64,000 bases of DNA, taken from contig NZ_JAZHRR010000001.1 in NCBI RefSeq assembly GCF_036924515.1, forward strand, positions 124,001 through 188,000. Direction: 5' to 3'. How positions within the stretch are numbered: the stretch's first letter is position 1; each line of letters opens with the position of its first letter. The position numbers and the translations under genes were made by a program. A model generated the notes under the pieces. The model was not told where the DNA came from and ran no database searches. It saw only the letters and a list, made by a program, of their open reading frames with translations. The stretch is from Bradyrhizobium sp. AZCC 1610 (lineage in GTDB: Bacteria > Pseudomonadota > Alphaproteobacteria > Rhizobiales > Xanthobacteraceae). Of this stretch, positions 8,364-16,570 are shown in pieces.

Positions 8364-8509
8364 GAATCCCTTAGCCCTCGCCGGGCGCGAAAACCGCGCC
8401 GGAACGTCTACGCTTGCACAAATGGACTCTAGGGATCAGAACTGCCGCACGAGATGTCGTACCCGACAGCCCAGAGGCTACAATATGGCGTGACTCTGGC
8501 GCAAGAGTC
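8364..8509. promoter_or_regulatory. Cluster of four GANTC (CcrM) sites upstream of gcrA
   Basis: GAATC at 8364, GACTC at 8425, GACTC at 8492 and GAGTC at 8505 fall within 146 bases of the gcrA upstream region. GANTC is the target of the CcrM adenine methylase of this bacterial class, and its methylation state gates GcrA/CtrA-controlled promoters. The last two sites are arms of a short dyad (GACTC-TGGCGCAA-GAGTC). Function is inferred. Confidence 0.5.
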
Positions 8510-8626
8510 CGGGCCTGGGCGTCCACATGTTCCGACATCTAGGCATTGCACTGCGTGTTTTCCACCACACCGCAATCTTACGGATTTCCTTATCTTGCAG
8601 TGCCGGAAAGGCGGCTTCGTGGCGTG

Positions 8627-8787
8627 TTGACAGCGCTCCCCGCCCACATAGAATACCTCTCACGTGCCGCCCTTAAGAGGCGGCACGTTTCGTTTTCGCA
8701 AGACCGGCCGTTGCCGCGTTCGCGCCTATGCACGCGTGTGCTCCGCGGTCGGTCTTGAAAGCAGGTCTCAAACCTTCAGTGATTGCC
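8627..8787 (+). promoter_or_regulatory. Sigma-70 promoter and structured leader of argD
   Basis: TTGACA (8627-8632) and TAGAAT (8649-8654) with a 16-base spacer form a strong housekeeping promoter. Transcription should begin near 8661, exactly where a perfect 10-bp hairpin starts (ACGTGCCGCC 8662-8671 with GGCGGCACGT 8679-8688, followed by TTTCGTTTT). A second long-range dyad pairs AAGACCGGCCG (8700-8710) with CGGTCGGTCTT (8746-8756). The leader is about 127 bases. The rest of the 505-base gap (8283-8626) shows only the GANTC sites. Confidence 0.6.
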
Positions 8788-9996
8788 ATGACCAATAGCG
8801 CCACGTCGCATCTGCTCCCTGTCTTTGCCAGGGTCGATCTCGGCTTCGAGCGCGGCGAGGGCTGTTGGCTGACCGCCACCAATGGCGAGCGCTATCTCGA
8901 CTTCACCTCGGGGGTTGCGGTGAATGCGCTGGGCCACTGCCATCCGCATCTGGTTGCGGCGCTGCAGGAGCAGGCGACGAAGCTCTGGCACATGTCGAAC
9001 CTGTTCAAGAGCCCGGATGGCGAGAAGCTTGCCGCGCGGCTCTGCGAGCAGAGCTTTGCCGACCTGGTGTTCTTCTGCAATTCCGGCGCCGAGGCGATGG
9101 AAGGCGTGATCAAGGTCGTGCGCCGCTATCAGTTCTCCAAGGGGCATCCCGAACGCTATCGGCTCGTCACCTTCGAGGGCGCGTTCCACGGCCGCACCCT
9201 GGGCACGCTCGCCGCGACCGGCTCCGCCAAATATCTCGAGGGTTTTGGGCCGCCGATGGACGGCTTCGACCAGGTGCCGCATGGCGATCTCGAGGCGGTG
9301 AAAAAGGCGATCGGACCGCACACCGCGGGCATCCTGATCGAGCCGGTGCAGGGCGAGGGCGGCGTGCGCTCCGCGCCGCAGGCCTTCTTCAAGGCGCTGC
9401 GCCAGCTCTGTGACGAGCACGGCCTGCTGCTGGCGTTCGACGAGGTGCAGACCGGCATGGGCCGCACCGGCGATCTCTTCGCCTACAAGCGCGTCGGCGT
9501 GACGCCGGATGTGATGTCGCTGGCCAAGGCACTCGGCGGCGGTTTTCCGATCGGCGCGGTGCTGGCCACCGCCGAAGCCGCCTCCGGCATGTCGCCGGGC
9601 TCGCACGGCTCGACCTTCGGCGGCAATCCGCTGGCGATCGCTTCCGCCAACGCCGTGCTCGACGTGATGCTGAAGCCCGGCTTCTTCGACCACGTGCAGA
9701 AGATGTCGCTGCTGCTGAAACAGAAACTGGCCTCCGTGGTCGATCGTTATCCCGCCGTGCTCTCGGAAGTGCGCGGCGAGGGACTGTTGGTCGGCGTCAA
9801 GGCCGTGGTGCCGCCGGGCGATCTCGTCAACGCGTTGCGCGACGAGAAATTGCTCACCGTCGGCGCCGGCGACAATGTGGTACGGTTCCTCGCGCCGTTG
9901 ATCGTGACCGAGGCCGAGATCGACTTGTCCGTTCAGATGCTCGAGCGCGCCTGCGTTGCGCTGTCGGGCGCACCGTTGAAGAAGGCGGCGGGATGA
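8788..9996 (+). CDS. argD: Acetylornithine aminotransferase ArgD
   Basis: PLP-dependent class III aminotransferase of arginine biosynthesis, converting N-acetylglutamate semialdehyde to N-acetylornithine; 402 aa. Visible motifs: [10 protein letters not shown] (phosphate-binding, about 97-106), [12 protein letters not shown] (cofactor contact, 217-228) and [15 protein letters not shown] with the Schiff-base Lys at 247. The ATG at 8788 gives the standard family start; upstream codons would extend into the leader. Its stop overlaps the argF start by 4 bases, so both enzymes are translationally coupled. Confidence 0.95.
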   Translation: MTNSATSHLLPVFARVDLGFERGEGCWLTATNGERYLDFTSGVAVNALGHCHPHLVAALQEQATKLWHMSNLFKSPDGEKLAARLCEQSFADLVFFCNSGAEAMEGVIKVVRRYQFSKGHPERYRLVTFEGAFHGRTLGTLAATGSAKYLEGFGPPMDGFDQVPHGDLEAVKKAIGPHTAGILIEPVQGEGGVRSAPQAFFKALRQLCDEHGLLLAFDEVQTGMGRTGDLFAYKRVGVTPDVMSLAKALGGGFPIGAVLATAEAASGMSPGSHGSTFGGNPLAIASANAVLDVMLKPGFFDHVQKMSLLLKQKLASVVDRYPAVLSEVRGEGLLVGVKAVVPPGDLVNALRDEKLLTVGAGDNVVRFLAPLIVTEAEIDLSVQMLERACVALSGAPLKKAAG

Positions 9997-10934
9997 TGAG
10001 CAAGTCGGTCCGTCACTTCCTCGACATCAGCGAACTGCCGCCGAGCGAATTGCGCAACATGCTGGCCTTGGGCGCCGACATGAAGGCAAAGCTCAAGGCG
10101 CAGGAAAAACCTGGTGACAAGGGCAAGAAGCCGCTCGAAGGCAAGACGCTGGCGATGATCTTCGAACGTCCCTCGACCCGCACGCGGGTGTCGTTCGATG
10201 TCGGCATGCGCCAGCTCGGCGGCGAGTCCATCATGCTGACGGGTGCGGAGATGCAGCTCGGCCGCGGCGAGACGATCGCCGACACCGCGCGCGTGCTGTC
10301 GCGCTATGTCGATGCGATCATGATCCGCATCCTCAACCACGACGCGCTGCTGGAATTGGCCGCGCATGCCACCGTGCCCGTGATCAACGGGCTGACGCGG
10401 CGCTCGCATCCCTGCCAGGTGATGGCCGACCTGATGACCTTCGAGGAGCATCGCGGGCCGATCGAGGGCCGCACCGTGGCCTGGACCGGCGACGACAACA
10501 ACGTGCTGGCGTCGTGGGCGCATGCGGCGGAACGTTTCAAGTTCCAGCTCAATGTCGCGACCCCGCCGCAGCTCGCGCCGAACAAGGCGATGAAGGACTG
10601 GATCAAGGCAACGCAAGCTCCGATCGTGCTCGGCAACGATCCCGAGGCCGCGGTTCGCGGTGCCGACTGCGTCGTCACGGATACGTGGGTGTCGATGGGC
10701 GACAAGGACGGCGAACATCGCCACAACGTGCTCAAGCCCTATCAGGTCAATGAGAAGCTGATGTCGCTGGCCAAGAGTGACGCGATCTTCATGCACTGCC
10801 TGCCCGCGCATCGCGGCGAGGAGGTCACCGACGAGGTGATCGACGGCCCGCAATCGGTCGTGTTCGACGAAGCCGAAAACCGCCTGCATGCGCAAAAGGG
10901 CATATTGGCTTGGTGTTTTAACGAAGGGGCGTAG
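9993..10934 (+). CDS. argF: Ornithine carbamoyltransferase ArgF
   Basis: Forms citrulline from ornithine and carbamoyl phosphate; 313 aa. Carbamoyl-phosphate site STRTR at 61-65, HPCQ at 139-142, ornithine loop with DTWVSMGD near 230 and [10 protein letters not shown] near 270 are all intact. The annotated ATG overlaps the argD stop; the next codon is also ATG. A palindromic repeat separates it from hslO. Confidence 0.96.
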   Translation: MMSKSVRHFLDISELPPSELRNMLALGADMKAKLKAQEKPGDKGKKPLEGKTLAMIFERPSTRTRVSFDVGMRQLGGESIMLTGAEMQLGRGETIADTARVLSRYVDAIMIRILNHDALLELAAHATVPVINGLTRRSHPCQVMADLMTFEEHRGPIEGRTVAWTGDDNNVLASWAHAAERFKFQLNVATPPQLAPNKAMKDWIKATQAPIVLGNDPEAAVRGADCVVTDTWVSMGDKDGEHRHNVLKPYQVNEKLMSLAKSDAIFMHCLPAHRGEEVTDEVIDGPQSVVFDEAENRLHAQKGILAWCFNEGA

Positions 10935-10949
10935 GTCTCTCAGCTTGCG

Positions 10950-11117
10950 TTCCCCGGACGCTGCGCAGCGCCATAAGCGCGTTTACGCACGCGCTATGGC
11001 GGTGCGCTGCAGAGCCGGGGTCCATATCGCGCGGACACAAGTAGTCCCGGCTCTGCGGAGCAGCGTTGCCGGACGATGCTTTTGCATCGCCTAGGCTGCA
11101 CCGCGTCCGGGACACGG
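10950..11117. repeat. Intergenic palindromic repeat, family A copy 2
   Basis: About 168 bp, from TCCCCGGACGCTGCGCAGCG to GCGTCCGGGACACGG, with internal GCTGCAGAGCCGGGG and CCCGGCTCTGCGGAGCAGCG arms. Homologous to 3094-3221 and 19150-19280. It lies between argF and hslO, which are on the same strand. Confidence 0.85.
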
Positions 11118-11162
11118 ATCAACCCCTTTCGTTTTGCATGTTCCGACCCCAGATAAGGCGCC

Positions 11163-12164
11163 ATGGATTCACAATCAGACATCAAAATCACGACCGAGGC
11201 CTCCGTTCGCGCGCCGTCGTCCGTTCCCGTCGATGACGCGGTGCTGCCGTTCGAGGTCGCAGAACTCGATCTGCGCGGACGGCTGACCCGGCTCGGCCCA
11301 GCGCTCGACGACATCCTGACCAAGCACGATTACCCAACCCCGGTCGGCAAGCTGCTCGGCGAAGCGATTGTGCTGGCGACGCTGCTCGGATCGGCGCTGA
11401 AATTCGACGGCCGCTTCATCCTGCAGACCCAGACCGACGGCCCGGTGTCGTTCCTGATCGTGGATTTTCAGTCGCCGGACCGCCTGCGCGCCTATGCGCG
11501 CTACGACGCGAAGCGGCTGAAGGACGGCCAGGATTCAGGCGCTCTGCTCGGCAAGGGTCATCTCGCCATGACCATCGATCAGGGGCAGGACATGAGCCGC
11601 TATCAGGGCCTGGTGGCGCTCGACGGCGGCAGCCTCGAAGACGCCGCGCATGAATATTTCCTGCGCTCCGAGCAGATCCCGACCCGCGTGCGGCTCGCGG
11701 TCGGCGAAGAATGGCGCGGCGGCGACGGCGGAAAACACCGCTGGCGCGCCGGCGGCATGCTGCTGCAGTTCCTGCCGAAAGCGCCGGAGCGCGCGCGGCA
11801 GGCCGACCTGCATCCCGGCGATGCGCCTGATGGCGCGGTGACGCATTCCGTTGCCGAAGATGATGCCTGGGTCGAGGGCCAGTCGCTGATCGGCACCGTC
11901 GAGGATGTCGAGCTGATCGATCCCGATCTGTCGGGCGAGCGCCTGCTGTACCGGCTGTTTCACGAACCCGGCGTGCGCGTGTTCACCCCGCTGCCGTTGC
12001 GCGCGCAATGCTCGTGCTCGCGCGAAGCGGTCTCCGCGATGCTGAAAAGCTTTGCGCCGAAGGACCGCGCCGAGATGGTCAAGGACGACAAGGTGGTGGT
12101 GACCTGCGAGTTCTGCTCCTCGGTATATGAGTTCACGCCGCATGAAGCGGGCGTGGAGGAATAG
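11163..12164 (+). CDS. hslO: Hsp33 redox-regulated chaperone HslO
   Basis: Cytoplasmic holdase chaperone activated by oxidation, 333 aa. The zinc/redox switch is intact at the C-terminus: QCSCSREAV followed 29 residues later by CEFC (C-x-C ... C-x2-C). The N-terminal folding domain begins about residue 20 and contains LGEAIVLATLLGSALKFDG. It follows the argD-argF pair on the same strand, an arrangement common in related bacteria. Confidence 0.95.
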   Translation: MDSQSDIKITTEASVRAPSSVPVDDAVLPFEVAELDLRGRLTRLGPALDDILTKHDYPTPVGKLLGEAIVLATLLGSALKFDGRFILQTQTDGPVSFLIVDFQSPDRLRAYARYDAKRLKDGQDSGALLGKGHLAMTIDQGQDMSRYQGLVALDGGSLEDAAHEYFLRSEQIPTRVRLAVGEEWRGGDGGKHRWRAGGMLLQFLPKAPERARQADLHPGDAPDGAVTHSVAEDDAWVEGQSLIGTVEDVELIDPDLSGERLLYRLFHEPGVRVFTPLPLRAQCSCSREAVSAMLKSFAPKDRAEMVKDDKVVVTCEFCSSVYEFTPHEAGVEE

Positions 12165-12174
12165 GCGACCCTAC

Positions 12175-12680
12175 AATTCGCGGCCATTTCACTTGTCGGG
12201 CAAATCACCTGAATCCTGTCCAGCCCCTCGCGCAAAAATATTTCGCTTAACACGCAGGCCAAATCACTCGCATAACTCCGCTTGTCTCACGGCAGATGAG
12301 GGGCGTTGGCCATCGTCACGAACGTGCGGTGAGATGCGATGGACGCGAGAGCTGCGACTGACGTGTGCAGCTTGAGCGTACGGCGAAGTCGTGTGGTTCT
12401 GACGCCGCGGTGCTGGCGCTAAGTTGGCGGGAAGTGTCCCGCCGACGACGGAGGCAAAAGAGCCGTTCTCCGGGAAGAGCACGAAGTAAGCCGTAAAGCC
12501 ATTGCGCAGGGAAGGCCGGAATGCTCCCGCTGCCCTGTATGCTCGTGTGCACTTTTGTTTGCGCAAATCGCACGCGAGACCGCGGGTGCAGCAAGCACCC
12601 GGTCTTCCCTGCGCCCTCTAATTTCAGGAGGGCAAAGAAGATGCAAACCTCGGGCGCAACGCGCCGCGAGATCGCGAAAC
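12175..12680. repeat. Long structured intergenic element
   Basis: The 652-base gap between hslO and apaG holds no convincing gene but strong local structure. GGCGGGA-AGTG-TCCCGCC (12426-12443) is a tight tetraloop hairpin. GGGTGC-AGCAA-GCACCC (12584-12600) lies inside a longer AGACC/GGTCT stem. CCCTC and GAGGG flank 12615-12632. A textbook AGGAGGG ribosome site (12626) sits 8 bases ahead of an ATG (12641) opening a short frame MQTSGATRREIAKLY that then runs into a family E repeat. I recall very similar stretches recurring in Bradyrhizobium genomes, often mis-annotated as short hypothetical proteins, but cannot verify that here. Confidence 0.45.
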
Positions 12681-12685
12681 TATAT

Positions 12686-12769
12686 CCCCGTCATTGCGAG
12701 CGCAGCGAAGCAATCCACCTCTCCGCTTGCCGCGCTATGGATCGCTTCGCTTCGCTCGCAATGACGGGG
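12686..12769. repeat. Intergenic palindromic repeat, family E copy 1
   Basis: Inverted arms CCCCGTCATTGCGAGCG and CGCTCGCAATGACGGGG enclose GAAGCAATCC and GGATCGCTTCG. The same family occurs at 23897-23981. Located just beyond the 3' end of apaG. Confidence 0.9.
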
Positions 12770-12816
12770 AGGGAACGATGCCCTGGAATCCAGGCTACAG
12801 AGAGGGCGCGATGCCC

Positions 12817-13209
12817 CTAGTTCAATACCCGCCTGTTATCGGGGCTATCCAGCGAGAACGTCGGCACGTCGATCTCGAACCGCTCGCCGCTTTCGCTGAC
12901 CATCTGGTAGCGTCCGGTCATGAAGCCCGACGCGGTCGGCAGCGGCACGCCGGAGGTGTATTCGAAGCGCTCGCCCGGCGCGAGCACGGGCTGCTCGCCG
13001 ACCACGCCTTCGCCGCGGACTTCCTGCTTGCGGCCGGTGGCGTCGGTAATGATCCAGTGCCGGGTGCGGAGCTGCACGGTCTCGGCGCCGGTATTGGTGA
13101 TGACGATGGTGTAGGACCAGAAATACTGGCCGCGATCGACCGACGAGCGCTCGGGGAGGAAGTTCGGTTCGACGGTGACTTCGATCTGGCGGGTGACGGC
13201 GCGGTACAT
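12817..13209 (-). CDS. apaG: ApaG family protein
   Basis: 130-aa ApaG, a single fibronectin-III-like domain. Family signature: FLPERSS near the start, YFWSYTIVITN, HWIITDATG, VRGEGVVGEQPVL, TSGVPLPTASGFMTGRYQM. Historically linked to Co/Mg efflux phenotypes and diadenosine tetraphosphate metabolism; molecular role still unsettled. The start at 13209 gives the usual length, while the longer in-frame extension upstream is not conserved in the family. Confidence 0.93.
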   Translation of the reverse strand: MYRAVTRQIEVTVEPNFLPERSSVDRGQYFWSYTIVITNTGAETVQLRTRHWIITDATGRKQEVRGEGVVGEQPVLAPGERFEYTSGVPLPTASGFMTGRYQMVSESGERFEIDVPTFSLDSPDNRRVLN

Positions 13210-13443
13210 GCGGGCGAGCTTCCGGAAATCCTGTGCCGTATCATAGCCAAGAATGCCGGGGGAACAATCTCCGGTCCGTCGGGTTTGCCGGTTGTTTGAT
13301 CGCGGTTTCAACATAGTTCCATTCTAGAGCGCACCCGCGCGCCGTCCGGCCCCGTATCTGTTTGCGTATCTTGTGCGCAAGTTGCGGGCCGATATTATCT
13401 TTCCCGGTCCGTGCACGCGTAAAAGCTCAACTAACGGTGCCAG

Positions 13444-14682
13444 ATGTCGTCCATTGCCGATCCAGTTACCGGAACGCGTCGCAGCGATGCCAAGGCGGTG
13501 TCTGCCGCGCCGGCGGTCACGCTGCCGGTGGCTGGCGAGCGCGAACTGCGGCTCGACCTGTTTCGCGGGATGGCGCTATGGCTGATCTTCATCGACCATC
13601 TGCCGACCAACATCCTGACCTGGTTCACGATCCGAAACTACGGATTTTCCGACGCCACCGAGATCTTCATCTTCATCTCCGGATACACCGCCGCGTTCGT
13701 CTACGGCCGCGCGATGCTGGAGGCCGGCTTCGTGGTGGCCACCGCGCGTATCATGCGCCGGGTCTGGCAGATCTACGTCGCGCATGTGTTCCTGTTCACG
13801 ATCTTCCTTGCGGAAATATCCTACGTCGCGACCCGTTTCGAGAATCCGCTCTATAGCGAAGAAATGGGCATCATGGATTTTCTCAAGCAGCCTGACGTCA
13901 CCATCGTGCAGGCGCTGCTCCTGAGATTCCGGCCCGTCAACATGGACGTGCTGCCGCTCTACATCGTGCTGATGCTGTTTCTGCCTGTTATCCTGTGGCT
14001 GATGAAGTGGCGGGCCGACATCGCGCTGGGGCTGTCGGTGCTGCTGTACGCACTGACCTGGCACTTCGACTGGTATCTGACGGCCTATCCGAGCGGCTTC
14101 TGGATCTTCAACCCGTTCTGCTGGCAGTTGCTGTTCGTGTTCGGTGCCTGGTGTGCGCTGGGCGGGGCGGCGCGCATGTCGCGCATCCTGTCGTCGCCGG
14201 TGACGATGTGGATTTGCGTTGCCTATCTCGCGGCCGCGTTCTTCGTCACGCTGACCTGGCACATTCCGCAGCTTAGCTTCCTGATGCCGAAGCAGCTCGA
14301 ACAGTGGATGTATCCGATCACCAAGACGGATCTGGACGTGCTGCGCTTTGCCCATTTCCTCGCGCTGGCGGCGCTCACCGTGCGCTTTCTGCGCAAGGAT
14401 TGGTCAGGGCTCAAATCGCCCTGGCTGCGACCATTGATCCTGTGCGGCCAGCATTCGCTTGAGATATTCTGTCTCGGCATCTTCCTGGCCTTCGCCGGGC
14501 ACTTCGTGCTGGCCGAAGTTTCCGGGGGTGCTCTTACGCACGCCCTGGTCAGCCTTGCCGGAATCCTCATCATGTGGGGCGTGGCGTGGGTGATTTCGTG
14601 GTACAAGCATTCGGCCGACAAAGGAGCGTCGAAAACGAAGATCGCTGGTGGCAACGCCGACATGGCGGGAGGAGGCGCATGA
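13444..14682 (+). CDS. opgC: OpgC-type membrane acyltransferase
   Basis: 412-aa multi-pass inner-membrane protein of the OpgC family, which decorates osmoregulated periplasmic glucans with succinyl or similar groups. After a 30-residue cytoplasmic tail come about ten membrane segments. Family motifs visible: LRLDLFRGMALWLIFIDHLPTN with the conserved Asp-His, SDATEIFIFISGYTAAFVYG and FRPVNMDVLPLYIVL. The stop overlaps the next gene (ATGA). Two secreted SGNH-type proteins follow in the same operon, suggesting that acyl transfer across the membrane is completed outside. The polymer and acyl group are not determinable. Confidence 0.88.
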   Translation: MSSIADPVTGTRRSDAKAVSAAPAVTLPVAGERELRLDLFRGMALWLIFIDHLPTNILTWFTIRNYGFSDATEIFIFISGYTAAFVYGRAMLEAGFVVATARIMRRVWQIYVAHVFLFTIFLAEISYVATRFENPLYSEEMGIMDFLKQPDVTIVQALLLRFRPVNMDVLPLYIVLMLFLPVILWLMKWRADIALGLSVLLYALTWHFDWYLTAYPSGFWIFNPFCWQLLFVFGAWCALGGAARMSRILSSPVTMWICVAYLAAAFFVTLTWHIPQLSFLMPKQLEQWMYPITKTDLDVLRFAHFLALAALTVRFLRKDWSGLKSPWLRPLILCGQHSLEIFCLGIFLAFAGHFVLAEVSGGALTHALVSLAGILIMWGVAWVISWYKHSADKGASKTKIAGGNADMAGGGA

Positions 14683-15440
14683 GGCCCGGTTCCGGAGCTG
14701 TGCTGGTCCTGACCCTGTTTGCCGGCCTTGCAGCCGGTGGTTTTGCTCGCGCCCAGGATGCCGCCCCTCAGGCCTGCCAAGTCCCAAGCCATCTCCTCTC
14801 CACCGAGAGCACGCTTCCGAAGGTGGCCGAGGCCGTCAAGAACGCCCGGCCGCTGACCGTCCTGGTGGTGGGCAGCCGCTCATCGACCATCCTTTCCTCC
14901 GAAGCCAGCGCCTATCCGGCCAAGCTGCAGGCGGCCCTGAAGGAGAAGCTGCCCTCGATCCCGGTCAACCTCACCGTAGAACTCCAGACCGGGAAGACGG
15001 CCGAGGAGGTGGACGCCAACCTCGTTAAGCTGGTGGAAGCAAAAAGGCCTACTTTGGTCATCTGGCAGACGGGGACCGTCGATGCTATGCGATCCGTCGA
15101 TCCCGACGATTTTCGCGGTGCGATCGACGAGGGACTTGTTGCGCTGCAAAATGCAGGAGCCGATGTGGTTCTGGTCAATCTGCAATACAGCCCGCGCACC
15201 GAAACGATGATTTCTGCGCCGCCCTACCTGGATAACATGCGCGTGGTGGCGCAGCAGCACAACGTTCCGCTGTTCGATCGGTTTGCTATCATGCGTCACT
15301 GGAACGACGCCGGAGATTTTGACCTGTTCAGTACTTTTCACGGCACCGACATGGCCAAGCGGGTTCATGGCTGCCTCGGCCGCGCGCTGTCGAAATTTGT
15401 GCTCGATGCGGCCCGCCTCGACCAGGCGCAGCAGAATTAG
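14679..15440 (+). CDS. Secreted SGNH-like protein lacking catalytic residues
   Basis: 253 aa with a signal peptide ending near ARA (25). The fold resembles the downstream SGNH protein: VLVVGSRSST (block I, 62-70), PTLVIWQTGTVDAM (block III, 124-137) and ADVVLVNLQYSPR (161-173). The block III Asn of SGNH enzymes is replaced by Val (134), and the usual D-x2-H near the C-terminus reads STFH (218-221), so the Asp is missing. This suggests a non-catalytic or altered partner. Start chosen at 14679 because it gives a signal peptide and overlaps the opgC stop by 4 bases. Confidence 0.72.
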   Translation: MRPGSGAVLVLTLFAGLAAGGFARAQDAAPQACQVPSHLLSTESTLPKVAEAVKNARPLTVLVVGSRSSTILSSEASAYPAKLQAALKEKLPSIPVNLTVELQTGKTAEEVDANLVKLVEAKRPTLVIWQTGTVDAMRSVDPDDFRGAIDEGLVALQNAGADVVLVNLQYSPRTETMISAPPYLDNMRVVAQQHNVPLFDRFAIMRHWNDAGDFDLFSTFHGTDMAKRVHGCLGRALSKFVLDAARLDQAQQN

Positions 15441-15452
15441 GGACCAGCGTTA

Positions 15453-16484
15453 ATGAGTTTTCACTGCCCTTTTCGTTTGTCGATATGGCTGACTGTCTCC
15501 GCCGCGGGGCTGGCGCTGTTGACGCCTGCCTCGGTGCTGCCGCTGCACGCCCAGACGGCCCCGCAACAGACCGGCCAGCGGGCGGCGCTGTCCGATAGCG
15601 CCAAAACTGAAAACACGGCTGAAAACAAGCCCTCGGCTGAAAGCGTCCCGCCGCAGGCCGCGCCGATGGCTGCCACCAATCCGGCCGCGCAGAAGGGCAT
15701 CACCGGCAAGGCGATCGACAAGGTGAAGGAGGTCGCGAAGTCAGCCGGCGACATCTTCAGCCGTGTTCCGTGCTTGCCGCCAAAGGGTGCTTCCAAATCG
15801 ATGGGATCGCTGCCGCGCGTCGCGAACAAGCTCGTCGCGGGTCAGCCGGTGGTGATCGTCGCGTTCGGATCGTCTTCGACCGCCGGTTTTGGCGCGACCT
15901 CGCCGGAGTTCAACTATCCCAACCGGCTCGCCGCGCAATTGCGCCGGCAATATCCGACGGCCGACATCTCCGTCGTCAATGCCGGCAAGGGTGGCGAGGA
16001 CGCGCCGGAAATGATGAAGCGGCTGCAGACCTCCGTCATCGACATGCGTCCGGACCTGGTGATCTGGCAGGTCGGCACCAACGCCGTGCTGCGCAACCTC
16101 GATCCGGGTGAGACGGCAAAACTCGTCGAGGAAGGGATCACGCGCATTCAGGCCGTTGGCGCCGACATTGTGCTGATCGATCCGCAATATTCGCCGCGGG
16201 TCAACGAGCACGCCGAAAGCGCCGGCAAGATGATGAAGCTGCTGAACAAGACCGCCGAGCTTCGCAAGGTCGGCATCTTCCCGCGCTTCGCCGTGATGAA
16301 AGACTGGCACGAAAAGCAGGCGATCCCGATCGAGAATTTCGTGATCGCCGACGGCTTGCACATGAGCGACTGGGGCTACGCCTGCTTCGCGCAACTGCTC
16401 GGCGACGACATCATCAAGTCGGTCGGCCAGATCAAGCTCGGCGTCAGCGTGCCGTCGGACGTGCGGGCTTATAGGCCGATGTGA
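15453..16484 (+). CDS. Secreted SGNH/GDSL-family hydrolase or acyltransferase
   Basis: 343 aa. Signal peptide ends near LHA (33), then an Ala/Pro/Gln-rich linker to about 105. The SGNH domain carries block I FGSSSTAGFG (138-147), NAGKGGED (176-183), block III QVGTNAVLR with N210, and block V D300-x2-H303 (ADGLHMSDWGY), so the catalytic set looks complete. Third gene of the opgC operon, 12 bases after the previous stop. I infer a periplasmic esterase or acyl transferase acting with OpgC on surface or periplasmic glucan; this is not proven. Confidence 0.78.
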   Translation: MSFHCPFRLSIWLTVSAAGLALLTPASVLPLHAQTAPQQTGQRAALSDSAKTENTAENKPSAESVPPQAAPMAATNPAAQKGITGKAIDKVKEVAKSAGDIFSRVPCLPPKGASKSMGSLPRVANKLVAGQPVVIVAFGSSSTAGFGATSPEFNYPNRLAAQLRRQYPTADISVVNAGKGGEDAPEMMKRLQTSVIDMRPDLVIWQVGTNAVLRNLDPGETAKLVEEGITRIQAVGADIVLIDPQYSPRVNEHAESAGKMMKLLNKTAELRKVGIFPRFAVMKDWHEKQAIPIENFVIADGLHMSDWGYACFAQLLGDDIIKSVGQIKLGVSVPSDVRAYRPM

Positions 16485-16502
16485 GTCGAGGTGCAATCTA
16501 CG

Positions 16503-16540
16503 CCGTCGTCCCTGCGTTCGCATGCGTTCGCAGGGAAGAC
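16503..16540. repeat. Short family C palindrome
   Basis: CGTCGTCCCTGCGTTCGCA followed by TGCGTTCGCAGGGAAGAC: a shortened copy of the outer arms of the element at 7513-7657. Lies between convergent SGNH and metZ genes. Confidence 0.7.
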
Positions 16541-16570
16541 ACCTGTTGTGTGGCTGATTGTGCAGCTACT

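Noticed and set aside
12264..12566. 100-codon minus-strand frame in the hslO-apaG gap
   Set aside because: Falls in the structured repeat element, has no ribosome site and reads as translated repeat; not treated as a gene.
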